From Cytophagaceae bacterium (GTDB taxonomy: Bacteria; Bacteroidota; Bacteroidia; Flavobacteriales; Flavobacteriaceae): a stretch of DNA of 34,021 nt. Every line of letters starts with the position of its first letter. The stretch's first letter is position 1. Position numbers and translations under genes: made by a program. The stretch lies in the NCBI GenBank assembly GCA_002712765.1, contig PAUP01000035.1, positions 1 through 34,021 of the forward strand. Reading direction: 5' to 3'. Under the pieces are notes generated by a model, which worked only from the letters and a program-made list of their open reading frames with translations, ran no database searches and had not been told where the DNA came from. Below are positions 23,883-31,584 of the stretch, piece by piece.

Positions 23883-26081
23883 TTAGTTGGCCACCTCGCT
23901 CATAAACTTAATACGGTAGAGTCTCAACTCTTCATCGTCATAATCGCCATCAAATTCTTCAAGAGCAGCCTCTATCTTATCGGTTTCGGCATCCATAAAG
24001 TACTCGTGGAGTTCTTCTTGCTGGTCTTCGTCCAATAACTCATCTATCCAGTAATCGATATTGAGTTTGGTCCCGCTAAAGACAATAGCCTCCATTTCTT
24101 TAATAAAGTCTGGCATGTCTTTCCCTTTCGCAGAAGCGATATCATCAAGCGGTAATTTTCGATCTACATTTTGAATGATGTACAATTTAAGGGCACTATT
24201 GGCTCCTGTACTTTTAACCACCAAATCATCGGGTCTGATAATGTCGTTATCTTCGACATAACTAGCGATAAGCGAGACAAATTCTTTTCCAAACTTTTTG
24301 GCCTTTCCTTCTCCTACACCATGTACAGCGCCTAGCTCTTCTAAGCTCATAGGGTACTTGACCGCCATATCGTGAATAGAGGGGTCTTGAAAGACAACAA
24401 AAGGAGGTACATCCGCTTTTTGAGCCACCTTTTTACGCAAATCTTTAAGCAGGGCTACCAATTGTTTATCGGCCTCTCCACCCGCTCTAGCTGCCGATAC
24501 AATGGCATTGTCGGTCTTTTCATCAAAGACGTGATCATCGGCCATCATAAATGACACAGGACTGGCAATAAAGTCATGACCTTTGTCTGTTAGTTTGACC
24601 ACCCCATAGGTTTCTATGTCCTTTCTGATATAACCCGCTACCAAACTTTGACGCAAAAGTGCATGCCAATAGGCTTTATCGCGATCTTTACCAGACCCAA
24701 AAAAGGGCTGTTCATCGGTTTTATGAGATGAGATGATCGCATTTTCTTTTCCAATCATAGTAAAGACAACCTCCTTACTTTTATAGATCTGGTTGGTGTC
24801 TCGAATTACTTTGAGTAGTTTTTGCAATTCGTCTTTGGCCTCGTGTTTCTTTTTTGGGAAGCGCATATTGTCATCGAGCATACCGCCTTCGCCGGTCTCA
24901 TTGTCAAAAGCTTCTCCAAAATAGTGCAAAATAAATTTTCGTCTAGAGATACTTGTTTCGCAGTAGGCTACCACTTCTTGTAGCAAGGCATGTCCTATTT
25001 CCTGTTCGGCGACAGGCTTGCCACTCATAAATTTTTCTAACTTTTCGATGTCCTTATAGGCGTAAAAAGCCAAACAATGTCCTTCGCCCCCATCGCGACC
25101 CGCTCTACCCGTTTCTTGATAATAGCTTTCGATACTCTTAGGGATGTCGTGATGAATTACAAAGCGCACATCGGGTTTGTCAATACCCATCCCAAAGGCA
25201 ATGGTTGCCACCACCACATCGGTATCTTCCATCAAAAACATATCTTGATGCCGCACTCGGGTCTTGGCATCCAGCCCTGCGTGATAGGGTACCGCTTTTA
25301 GACCGTTTACCTGTAGGGTTTGAGCGAGTTCTTCTACACGCTTTCGCGAAAGACAATAGATGATACCACTCTTCCCTTCATTTTGCTTGACAAAGCGGAT
25401 AATATCTGCGTCTACATTTTTGGTCTTAGGTCGTATCTCGTAATAGAGATTAGGCCTATTAAAAGAAGCTTTAAACGTATTGGCATTTGTGATCCCTAGA
25501 TTTTTTAAAATATCCTCTTGAACTTTTGGTGTAGCCGTAGCGGTAACAGCTATAATCGGAATATCGTCACCTATTCTTTTGATGATACGACGCAAGTTGC
25601 GGTATTCTGGTCTAAAATCATGACCCCACTCAGAGATACAATGTGCTTCATCTACAGCCATAAAAGAAATCTTGACCGTGCGTAAAAACTCTACATTCTC
25701 TTCTTTGGTCAAGGATTCTGGAGCTACGTATAACAACTTAGTCACCCCATTGGTGATGTCTTCTTTAACGCGTTTTACCTCGTTTTTTGTTAGAGAAGAA
25801 TTAAGGACATGCGCAATTCCTTCCTGTTGCGAAATCCCTCTAAGGGCATCTACCTGATTTTTCATCAAGGCAATAAGCGGCGAGACAACAATTGCTGTGC
25901 CTTCTTGTATAAGGGCAGGTAATTGGTAACATAAAGATTTACCACCTCCTGTGGGCATAATCACAAAGGTGTGATTCCCATTTACGATGCTTGTAATTAC
26001 CTCTTCCTGAAGACCTTTGAATTGGCTAAAGCCAAAGTATTTTTTTAGTGATGTGTGTAAGTCTAATTCTACCGAATTCAT
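23883..26081 (-). CDS. recQ: ATP-dependent DNA helicase RecQ
   Basis: A superfamily 2 3'-5' helicase of about 732 residues acting in recombination and fork repair. It contains FGFSQFKGLQEEVI (motif 0), MPTGGGKSLCYQLPA (Walker A), VDEAHCISEWGHDFRPEY (DEAH plus aromatic loop), VTATATP, IAFGMGIDKPDVRFVIHHD and YYQETGRAGRDG (motif VI). The RQC region follows (about 340-500), then an HRDC domain (about 500-600, LGAVHGVGEGKAKKFG) and an acidic C-terminal tail. In the RQC zinc site only one cysteine (VAYCETS) is present; the expected CxxC…C after HYFGE is replaced by NETGEGGMLDDN. The start is 26081 (MNSVELDL), because the longer frame runs through the promoter. A CTTTCGCGAAAG palindrome encodes CLSRKRVEE. 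Confidence 0.96.
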   Translation of the reverse strand: MNSVELDLHTSLKKYFGFSQFKGLQEEVITSIVNGNHTFVIMPTGGGKSLCYQLPALIQEGTAIVVSPLIALMKNQVDALRGISQQEGIAHVLNSSLTKNEVKRVKEDITNGVTKLLYVAPESLTKEENVEFLRTVKISFMAVDEAHCISEWGHDFRPEYRNLRRIIKRIGDDIPIIAVTATATPKVQEDILKNLGITNANTFKASFNRPNLYYEIRPKTKNVDADIIRFVKQNEGKSGIIYCLSRKRVEELAQTLQVNGLKAVPYHAGLDAKTRVRHQDMFLMEDTDVVVATIAFGMGIDKPDVRFVIHHDIPKSIESYYQETGRAGRDGGEGHCLAFYAYKDIEKLEKFMSGKPVAEQEIGHALLQEVVAYCETSISRRKFILHYFGEAFDNETGEGGMLDDNMRFPKKKHEAKDELQKLLKVIRDTNQIYKSKEVVFTMIGKENAIISSHKTDEQPFFGSGKDRDKAYWHALLRQSLVAGYIRKDIETYGVVKLTDKGHDFIASPVSFMMADDHVFDEKTDNAIVSAARAGGEADKQLVALLKDLRKKVAQKADVPPFVVFQDPSIHDMAVKYPMSLEELGAVHGVGEGKAKKFGKEFVSLIASYVEDNDIIRPDDLVVKSTGANSALKLYIIQNVDRKLPLDDIASAKGKDMPDFIKEMEAIVFSGTKLNIDYWIDELLDEDQQEELHEYFMDAETDKIEAALEEFDGDYDDEELRLYRIKFMSEVAN
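25341..25352. repeat. Palindrome CTTTCGCGAAAG in recQ
   Basis: A perfect 12-bp core copy with CG on its left and AC on its right. Read as LSRKR, the same frame as in the sigma gene. Confidence 0.88.
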
Positions 26082-26102
26082 GTATTCTACTGCATTTTTG
26101 CA

Positions 26103-26110
26103 TACCTTTG
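26103..26110 (+). promoter_or_regulatory. kpsF-tatC -7 promoter box
   Basis: TACCTTTG is an exact TAnnTTTG match. It lies downstream of, and facing, the recQ promoter, so the two start sites would overlap. The -33 is unclear. Confidence 0.55.
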
Positions 26111-26117
26111 TTATATC

Positions 26118-26148
26118 TAAATATACTAAATTCCCTACTGTATACAAA
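26118..26148 (-). promoter_or_regulatory. recQ promoter
   Basis: On the minus strand TTTG (26148-26145) is followed by exactly 19 bases and TATATTTA (26125-26118), one base from the Bacteroidetes consensus TTTG-N19-TAnnTTTG. It lies 36 bases ahead of the recQ ATG at 26081. Confidence 0.68.
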
Positions 26149-26165
26149 CTTTAAAAAACCAAGTT

Positions 26166-27134
26166 TTGAACATTCATCAGCAGATTATTGCTAGTGCTCA
26201 AAAAACCATTACCATTGAGCAAGAAGCCATAGCCCATCTGACCTCCCTTATAGACGAAGAATTTGCCCAGGCCGTAGCCACCATTTACAGCGCTAAAGGT
26301 CGTGTGATCATCACCGGAATAGGAAAAAGTGCTATTATCGCCCAAAAAATTGTTGCAACCTTAAACAGTACGGGAACTCCGGCTATTTTCATGCACGCCG
26401 CAGACGCCATACACGGTGATCTGGGAACCATTCAGCATGACGATGTGGTGATTTGTATCTCAAAAAGTGGAAATACTCCAGAAATAAAGGTATTGGTCCC
26501 TTTAATCAAAGACACCAATAATACCTTAATTGCCATTACCTCTAATCGAGATTCCTTTTTAGGGACTCAGGCCGATTATGTTTTACACGCTTTCGCGAAA
26601 GCGGAAGCCTGCTCCAACAATTTGGCACCCACAACAAGCACAACGGCACAATTGGTCATAGGCGATGCCGTAGCTGTGGCTTTATTAGATCTCAAAGGAT
26701 TTTCGAGTACCGACTTTGCCAAATATCATCCAGGCGGTGCTTTGGGTAAAAAATTATATTTGCGGGTAAGTGATCTCACTGGGATGCACGACAAACCACA
26801 AGTAACACCAGATGCTAGTGTAAAAGAAGTCATTGTTGAGATTTCTGCAAAAATGCTAGGGGTTACTGCAGTGGTGGAGAACAAAAAAATAGTAGGCATA
26901 ATCACCGATGGCGATTTAAGAAGGATGCTGGCTACCAATGACCAATTAGACGGGCTTAGTGCCGCCTCAATAATGAGCCCAGCTCCTAAAACAATTGCCA
27001 ATGACGCCATGGCTATAGCTGCCAAAGAACTTTTAGAAACTCACGGCATTAGTCAATTACTCGCTATTGATGACAAGGGCGTTTATGCAGGAGTAGTACA
27101 CATCCATGATTTGATTAAAGAAGGTATTATCTAA
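26166..27134 (+). CDS. kpsF: KpsF/GutQ-family D-arabinose-5-phosphate isomerase
   Basis: It converts ribulose-5-phosphate to arabinose-5-phosphate, the first step toward Kdo for LPS. The protein has 322 residues. The SIS isomerase domain (about 30-200) contains GRVIITGIGKSAIIAQKI, FMHAADAIHGDLGTI, CISKSGNTPE, EACSNNLAPTTSTTAQLVIGDA and KYHPGGALGKKL. Tandem CBS domains (about 205-322) contain ITDGDLRR and GVVHIHDL. The start is TTG at 26166, because the next methionine is deep inside the SIS domain. Its stop overlaps the tatC ATG (TAATG). lptB, also LPS-related, is close by. A CTTTCGCGAAAG palindrome encodes HAFAKAE just before the conserved EAC motif. Confidence 0.93.
   Translation: MNIHQQIIASAQKTITIEQEAIAHLTSLIDEEFAQAVATIYSAKGRVIITGIGKSAIIAQKIVATLNSTGTPAIFMHAADAIHGDLGTIQHDDVVICISKSGNTPEIKVLVPLIKDTNNTLIAITSNRDSFLGTQADYVLHAFAKAEACSNNLAPTTSTTAQLVIGDAVAVALLDLKGFSSTDFAKYHPGGALGKKLYLRVSDLTGMHDKPQVTPDASVKEVIVEISAKMLGVTAVVENKKIVGIITDGDLRRMLATNDQLDGLSAASIMSPAPKTIANDAMAIAAKELLETHGISQLLAIDDKGVYAGVVHIHDLIKEGII
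26588..26603. repeat. Palindrome CGCTTTCGCGAAAGCG in kpsF
   Basis: A perfect 16-bp copy of the dispersed palindrome, read as AFAKA. Confidence 0.9.
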
Positions 27135-27976
27135 TGGCTAAAAAAGTAAAAAAACACCCCGACGAAATGTCCTTTTTGGATCATCTTGAAGAACTGCGTT
27201 GGCATTTAATTCGATCTACGCTGGCTATTCTAATTATTGCCATTGTAGCTTTTATTTTTAAGCGCTTTTTATTTGATGTTATCATTTTTGGACCAGCCTA
27301 TCCCGATTTTGTATCCTACGAAATGCTGTGTAATGTTTCAAAAATGTTTGGAATGGAAAAGGGCTGTATCAACGAAGGTGATATGGAATTTGTTTTGCAA
27401 AGTCGTAAGGTGTCGGGGCAATTTAGTGTTGCTATTTGGACTTCGATCACCGCAGGCTTTGTGCTAGGATTTCCGTATTTGTTGTATGAATTTTGGCGTT
27501 TTATCTCGCCGGGCTTATACGCCAACGAACGCAGTAGTTCTAAAGGGTTTATCTTTGCTGCTTCTTTCTTATTTTTTCTAGGCGTGCTATTTGGTTACTT
27601 TATCGTTGTGCCTTTATCGATAAATTTCTTATCCAATTTTACAATTTCTGATACGATAGAAAATCAATTCGATATAGAATCCTTTATCAGTATCGTAAGA
27701 TCGTCTGTACTGGCGGGAGGAATTATATTTGAACTTCCTATCATTATTTATTTTCTGAGTAAGATTGGGCTTATTACCCCGCAATACATGCGTAAGAATC
27801 GTAAATTTGCCTTGGTTATCGTGCTCATTATTGCCGCGGTAATTACGCCTCCAGATTTACCCACTCAGATCATTGTCTCTGTGCCTATTCTTATTTTGTA
27901 TGAAGTGAGTATCCATATATCTAGAGTTGTGGTCAAAAGAGAACTGAAAAAAGCAAAAAAAGCAGGTCTAGCCTAA
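27134..27976 (+). CDS. tatC: Twin-arginine translocase subunit TatC
   Basis: TatC is the polytopic receptor of the Tat system that exports folded proteins with twin-arginine signals. The 280-residue protein has the cytoplasmic N-terminal motif MSFLDHLEELRWHLIRS, six predicted TM helices and FWRFISPGLYANER, the signal-binding loop. Its fourth-helix region holds FGYFIVVPLSINFL with the conserved Pro. A Bacteroidetes-type insertion of about 45 residues in the first periplasmic loop contains two Cys (about 65 and 76). It is coupled to kpsF by a one-base TAATG overlap. No tatA is in the window. Confidence 0.95.
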   Translation: MAKKVKKHPDEMSFLDHLEELRWHLIRSTLAILIIAIVAFIFKRFLFDVIIFGPAYPDFVSYEMLCNVSKMFGMEKGCINEGDMEFVLQSRKVSGQFSVAIWTSITAGFVLGFPYLLYEFWRFISPGLYANERSSSKGFIFAASFLFFLGVLFGYFIVVPLSINFLSNFTISDTIENQFDIESFISIVRSSVLAGGIIFELPIIIYFLSKIGLITPQYMRKNRKFALVIVLIIAAVITPPDLPTQIIVSVPILILYEVSIHISRVVVKRELKKAKKAGLA

Positions 27977-28028
27977 TATAACGGCCACAAATGACATTAA
28001 TAATAGTATTTCCTTATCCATTTACACT

Positions 28029-28382
28029 ATGAATAATCCCGTTCAAGAATTTAACTCTTATCGTTCTAAAATGAACGACAAGCTTCTGGCCGAAAACAAT
28101 AAAATCATCAAGCGTATTTTTAACCTAGATACCAATGCTTTTGCCGAAGGTGCCTTAGATAAAAAAACCAAAGAGCTCTTAGGGCTTGTGGCCTCGGCTG
28201 TACTGCGTTGTGATGATTGTGTCAAATATCATTTGGAGAGTTCTTATGACATGGGCGTGACCCGTGAAGAAGTCATGGAGACACTTAGTATTGGTACCTT
28301 GGTAGGTGGTACGATAGTTATCCCTCATTTAAGAAGAGCCTTTGAATATTGGGAAGCCTTAGAAACACAGTCTGAGCAATAG
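28029..28382 (+). CDS. Carboxymuconolactone-decarboxylase/AhpD-like protein
   Basis: A 117-residue all-helical protein with LGLVASAVLRCDDCVKYHLESSYDMGVTREEVMETLSIG. CDDCVKYH is the CxxCxxxH redox motif (about 58-65) typical of AhpD-like members with peroxidase or disulfide activity. The C-terminal helix carries VGGTIVIPHLRRAFE. It is cytoplasmic. The substrate is unknown, and the CxxC favours a thiol-redox role over true decarboxylation. It follows tatC by 52 bases, with no strong promoter seen. Confidence 0.9.
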   Translation: MNNPVQEFNSYRSKMNDKLLAENNKIIKRIFNLDTNAFAEGALDKKTKELLGLVASAVLRCDDCVKYHLESSYDMGVTREEVMETLSIGTLVGGTIVIPHLRRAFEYWEALETQSEQ

Positions 28383-28453
28383 ACGTTAAGGCAATCCTAA
28401 AGTAACTAGAGCCCTTCTATCAACTCCTTTGAAACTCCTATCTTTAACGCCAT

Positions 28454-29191
28454 ATGAAATTACGCGCAGAAAACTTAATGAAATCCTACAAGGGCCGCAA
28501 GGTCGTTAAGGGAGTGTCTGTAGAGGTCAATCAAGGTGAGATTGTGGGATTATTAGGGCCTAATGGCGCTGGAAAAACCACCTCTTTTTATATGATCGTG
28601 GGCTTGGTCAAACCCAACGGTGGCCAGATATTTCTAGACCAACAAGAAATCACCAAATACCCGATGTATAAGCGTGCCCAAAACGGTATAGGGTATCTGG
28701 CGCAGGAAGCTTCGGTTTTTAGAAAGTTGAGTATCGAAGATAATATTCTGAGCGTGCTTCAACTCACCACCCTGTCCAAAAAAGAACAGCTTCACAAAAT
28801 GGAAGAGCTCATCGAAGAATTTAGTTTGGGGCATATCCGCAAAAACCGAGGTGACCTATTGTCTGGAGGAGAAAGACGCCGCACCGAAATTGCACGCGCC
28901 CTGGCCACCTCGCCTAACTTTATTTTATTGGATGAACCTTTTGCAGGCGTAGATCCTGTGGCAGTAGAAGATATTCAACGTATTGTTGCCCAGCTCAAAA
29001 ATAAAAATATCGGTATCCTCATTACCGATCACAATGTACAAGAAACCCTAGCCATTACAGATAGAACCTATCTTATGTTTGAGGGTAGTATTTTAAAACA
29101 CGGCGTCCCTGAAGAGCTAGCCGCAGACGAGATGGTACGAAAAGTATATTTGGGTCAAAATTTTGAACTTCGTAAAAAGAAAATCTTTTAA
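28454..29191 (+). CDS. lptB: LPS export ABC transporter ATP-binding protein
   Basis: The cytoplasmic ATPase that powers extraction of LPS from the inner membrane with LptF/LptG. The 245-residue protein has Walker [20 protein letters not shown] (about 32-50), a Q-loop in [15 protein letters not shown], signature [15 protein letters not shown], Walker [14 protein letters not shown] and switch His [22 protein letters not shown] and [12 protein letters not shown] are specific to the LptB group. A TATCTTTA near-consensus box lies 8 bases before the ATG, too close for a usual leader. The upstream gene is the CMD-family protein, 71 bases away. Confidence 0.95.
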   Translation: MKLRAENLMKSYKGRKVVKGVSVEVNQGEIVGLLGPNGAGKTTSFYMIVGLVKPNGGQIFLDQQEITKYPMYKRAQNGIGYLAQEASVFRKLSIEDNILSVLQLTTLSKKEQLHKMEELIEEFSLGHIRKNRGDLLSGGERRRTEIARALATSPNFILLDEPFAGVDPVAVEDIQRIVAQLKNKNIGILITDHNVQETLAITDRTYLMFEGSILKHGVPEELAADEMVRKVYLGQNFELRKKKIF

Positions 29192-29238
29192 CTGCGCTGT
29201 AGCGTGAGATACTCGAATAACAAACAGTCAATCCAATT

Positions 29239-29814
29239 ATGATTTTAGAAGCCCTGCAGCAAAGGAGGAATTCTTCTTGTGAACTTTGTCAATCTACTCA
29301 AAATCTGACCCCACATATCGTTGCACCACATACGAGAGAGGCCTTAGAATATGCCGTGTATATCTGTGAGCGCTGTACATCTCAAATTGAGAATCCTGAA
29401 ACTGCAGACCCTAACCATTGGCGTTGTCTTAACGATAGCATGTGGAGTACAGAGCCAGCCGTACAAGTATTGGCCTGGCGTATGCTACACCATTTGAAGG
29501 AGCATGGGTGGTCACAAGATTTATTAGAGATGATGTATATAGAAGAAGACACTCTATCTTGGGCCAAGGCTGGATATCAGGATCTGGATAGCATTGTAAA
29601 ACATCGTGACAGTAATGGTGCCATACTTGAAAATGGAGATGATGTGGTTTTAATTAAAGACCTAGATGTCAAAGGTGGTGGAAATTTTACCGCAAAACGA
29701 GGCACTGCAGTAAGACGAATTTCGCTTGTGCACGACAACCCTGAACACATAGAAGGTAAAGTAGAAGGCGTTCACTTAGTTATTCTTACCAAATTTGTAA
29801 AAAAAAGCTCCTAA
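29239..29814 (+). CDS. PhnA/YjdM-family zinc-ribbon protein
   Basis: A 191-residue cytoplasmic protein. The N-terminal part (about 10-50) has two Cys pairs, CELCQS and CERC, forming a zinc ribbon with VAPHTREALEYAVYI between. A helical middle follows (about 60-110). The C-terminal PhnA domain (about 120-190) has the strong motif HRDSNGAILENGDDVVLIKDLDVKGGGNFTAKRGTAVRRISL. Despite the name, PhnA-type proteins have no proven general role in phosphonate use, and no phosphonate genes are nearby. Function unknown. Confidence 0.88.
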   Translation: MILEALQQRRNSSCELCQSTQNLTPHIVAPHTREALEYAVYICERCTSQIENPETADPNHWRCLNDSMWSTEPAVQVLAWRMLHHLKEHGWSQDLLEMMYIEEDTLSWAKAGYQDLDSIVKHRDSNGAILENGDDVVLIKDLDVKGGGNFTAKRGTAVRRISLVHDNPEHIEGKVEGVHLVILTKFVKKSS

Positions 29815-29840
29815 TCGTTTGACCGACCAAAAGCTTTTTC
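29802..29840 (+). terminator. Probable terminator after the PhnA-type gene
   Basis: AAAAAGCT (29802-29809) pairs with AGCTTTTT (29832-29839) and an inner TTTG/CAAA pair shortens the loop. The 5' arm is inside the end of the gene. The long loop makes it a moderate candidate. Confidence 0.45.
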
Positions 29841-29867
29841 TACTTTAAGGTAAATGTAACTAATTTG

Positions 29868-30230
29868 TTACGGTGTATCTGCTCGCAAGGCTATAACGAA
29901 CATAGCAGCGCGGCCCACTAAAAATGCAATACACCCAAATAAGGTCGACAATAATGCAACCTTTAAACCACCAGCTACAATAGGTGTAGCTACATTATCT
30001 ATCGCTTCCATAGCATCAAAGGCAGTAATAAGACCTAGTGTCGAGCCTAATAGCCCCCAAACTAACGCAAATAGACTGATGTGACTTATCAATTTGCTCA
30101 TCTTTGAGGCATCGCGTTTCCCCCCAAGTGTCAGAAATAATAAAAGAAGAATGACTCCTATAAAAAGAAGTAATGGAATCATAAAAGCAGGACCTCCATC
30201 CATAATGGGATTAATAAGTGCTGTCATCAT
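29868..30230 (-). CDS. Small MotA/TolQ/ExbB-like membrane protein
   Basis: A 120-residue protein with three predicted TM helices, at about 15-35, 48-70 and 83-112. The last two carry LFALVWGLLGSTLGLITAFDAM and TPIVAGGLKVALLSTLFGCIAFLVG, matching the conserved proton-channel core of the MotA/TolQ/ExbB family (P…GL..AL..T..G). It is half the length of TolQ/ExbB and has no ExbD/TolR partner next to it, so a standard proton-channel role is uncertain. It is divergent from the LytS/LytTR genes across a 300-base region with inverted and direct repeats, so it could be a target of that system. Met at 30227 is an equally good start. Confidence 0.78.
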   Translation of the reverse strand: MMTALINPIMDGGPAFMIPLLLFIGVILLLLFLTLGGKRDASKMSKLISHISLFALVWGLLGSTLGLITAFDAMEAIDNVATPIVAGGLKVALLSTLFGCIAFLVGRAAMFVIALRADTP

Positions 30231-30299
30231 AAAAAGTGATTTTTGAAAATAATTAATAATTAAAACAATCGTATACTTCTGTACACCTCATTAAAAGCT

Positions 30300-30319
30300 T
30301 GAATCAAAATTTTGGTTCA
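30300..30319. repeat. 20-bp near-perfect inverted repeat, possible operator
   Basis: TGAATCAAAA at 30300-30309 faces TTTTGGTTCA at 30310-30319, with one mismatch pair and no spacer. With no T-run and no gene ending here, it looks like a binding site rather than a terminator. Confidence 0.5.
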
Positions 30320-30464
30320 CTTGTTTTTCAGATTATGCTTTCAACAGGGCCAAAATAGGCCGTTTTCTCTTTCGTATTTTAAAAAAGAGACCGCTTGCAG
30401 TATTTTACCCATTTTTGACCTAATTTACAGTTGTACCAACAATTGGAGTATCAGAAAGGTTATC

Positions 30465-30508
30465 TGTCGTACAAAATATGGAGATTGTCGTAAAAGTCCT
30501 GTCATTTG
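30465..30508. repeat. TGTCGTA direct repeats upstream of LytS
   Basis: TGTCGTACAAAA starts at 30465 and TGTCGTAAAA at 30486, exactly 21 bases (two helical turns) apart. TGTCATTTGA follows at 30500. LytTR-type regulators bind paired imperfect direct repeats, so these are candidate binding sites. Confidence 0.45.
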
Positions 30509-30531
30509 ATAGATTTTACCACCTTTGCAGG

Positions 30532-31584
30532 ATGCAAAAGATGGTCCGTCATTTGTTATCGATACTCCCACTGCACCTCTTACTTTGGGGAGTAGTTTGG
30601 AGTTTCTATTATTACTTCTTTAGTTATGCGACAACAAACTCCTCATTTGTGTTGTCTTTTTCGACGGCCTTGTTACCTGTAACTATGGTCACAACATATA
30701 CTATGGCTTATTATTTAATACCGCATTATCTCTTGCAAAAGCGCTATGGTATGTTTGCCTTGTATAGCAGTTATGTCCTTATAGGCACTTTGTTTCTGAT
30801 TGTAATTATCACCTTTGTTAATTTCATATTTCTTTCTGGCTTTAATATGCGTGAAATGCCAGTGCTTACGCGAAATTTTGCATTTGTATTTATTCTCGTT
30901 TACATCGTTGTCATTATGGTGAGTTTGGTTCGAGTTCTCATTTCACAAAACAAAACAGCCCAACGTATTATAACCTTAGAAAACAGCCTACTAGAACGTC
31001 AATTGCTATCTCGTCAAAAAGAGCTCACATATCTCAAACAACAAATCCATCCTCATTTTTTGTTTAACACCTTAAATACTATTTACGGTTTTGCACTAAA
31101 ACAGTCTGAAAAAACGCCATCCTTGATTCTAAAATTATCTCAATTAATGGACTATATGCTTTATCAGATGGATAAACCAACTGTCGATATTTATGAAGAG
31201 ATTGCACATTTAGAAGCCTACATAGGCCTAGAGAAAGTTAGATTTAGAGATAGCCTTGTAGTTCAATTTGATACAGATATCGAAGCAGCCATTGAGATAC
31301 CTCCTATGTTATTTCTTGCATTTGTTGAAAATGGTTTTAAGCATGGCAACACTCAACACCCTCCCTTACAAATACATATTGCGATTGCAGCCACAAAGAA
31401 TCAATTAAATTTTAATATGACCAACACCCATATTGACAAGAAGATAAAAACACCCACACACGGATTTGGGATAAAAAACACCAAACAACGGTTGCAAACG
31501 CTCTACCCCAATAGTTTTTCACTAGAAACTAAAAAAACAGACCAACAGTTTCATGTTTCATTAACAATAGATCTTTCTGTATGA
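30532..31584 (+). CDS. LytS/YehU-type sensor histidine kinase
   Basis: An inner-membrane histidine kinase of about 350 residues. Four TM helices occupy about 10-145 (HLLLWGVVWSFYYYFF, LLPVTMVTTYTMAYYL, IGTLFLIVIITFVNFIFL, FVFILVYIVVIMVSLV). A coiled linker follows (LENSLLERQLLSRQKELTYLKQQ). The His_kinase domain starts with IHPHFLFNTLNTIYGF, where the His in HPHF is the phosphorylation site. The ATPase part has FVENGFKHG and HGFGIKNTKQRL. It overlaps the response-regulator gene by 4 bases (ATGA). The start is taken at 30532 (MQKMVRHLL). The frame upstream to 30478 runs through the repeat and promoter region, and 30541 is also possible. The signal sensed is unknown. Confidence 0.92.
   Translation: MQKMVRHLLSILPLHLLLWGVVWSFYYYFFSYATTNSSFVLSFSTALLPVTMVTTYTMAYYLIPHYLLQKRYGMFALYSSYVLIGTLFLIVIITFVNFIFLSGFNMREMPVLTRNFAFVFILVYIVVIMVSLVRVLISQNKTAQRIITLENSLLERQLLSRQKELTYLKQQIHPHFLFNTLNTIYGFALKQSEKTPSLILKLSQLMDYMLYQMDKPTVDIYEEIAHLEAYIGLEKVRFRDSLVVQFDTDIEAAIEIPPMLFLAFVENGFKHGNTQHPPLQIHIAIAATKNQLNFNMTNTHIDKKIKTPTHGFGIKNTKQRLQTLYPNSFSLETKKTDQQFHVSLTIDLSV

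Larger units (their letters stand above)
30231..30531. other. Divergent regulatory region between the ExbB-like gene and LytS
   Basis: About 300 bases without a gene. It holds a 20-bp near-perfect palindrome at 30300-30319, direct repeats at 30465-30508, and a CACCTTTG near-consensus -7 box at 30520-30527. A short open frame at 30312-30509 has no family features and I do not call it. Confidence 0.6.

Noticed and set aside
24125-24138. CTTTCGCAGAAGCG in recQ as a seventh palindrome copy
   Set aside because: It breaks the palindrome at several positions and lacks the TCGCGA centre; it may be a decayed copy, but this cannot be shown.
26726-27025. 99-codon minus-strand open frame inside kpsF
   Set aside because: Shadow of the CBS-domain coding region; its hydrophobic look comes from complementing Ala/Ile/Asp codons.
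29856-29871. GTAAC/GTTAC inverted repeat at the end of the ExbB-like gene
   Set aside because: Five-base arms with no T-run, overlapping the stop codon; too weak to call a terminator or operator.
30312-30509. 65-codon open frame upstream of LytS
   Set aside because: It runs through the repeat and promoter region and has no recognisable protein features.
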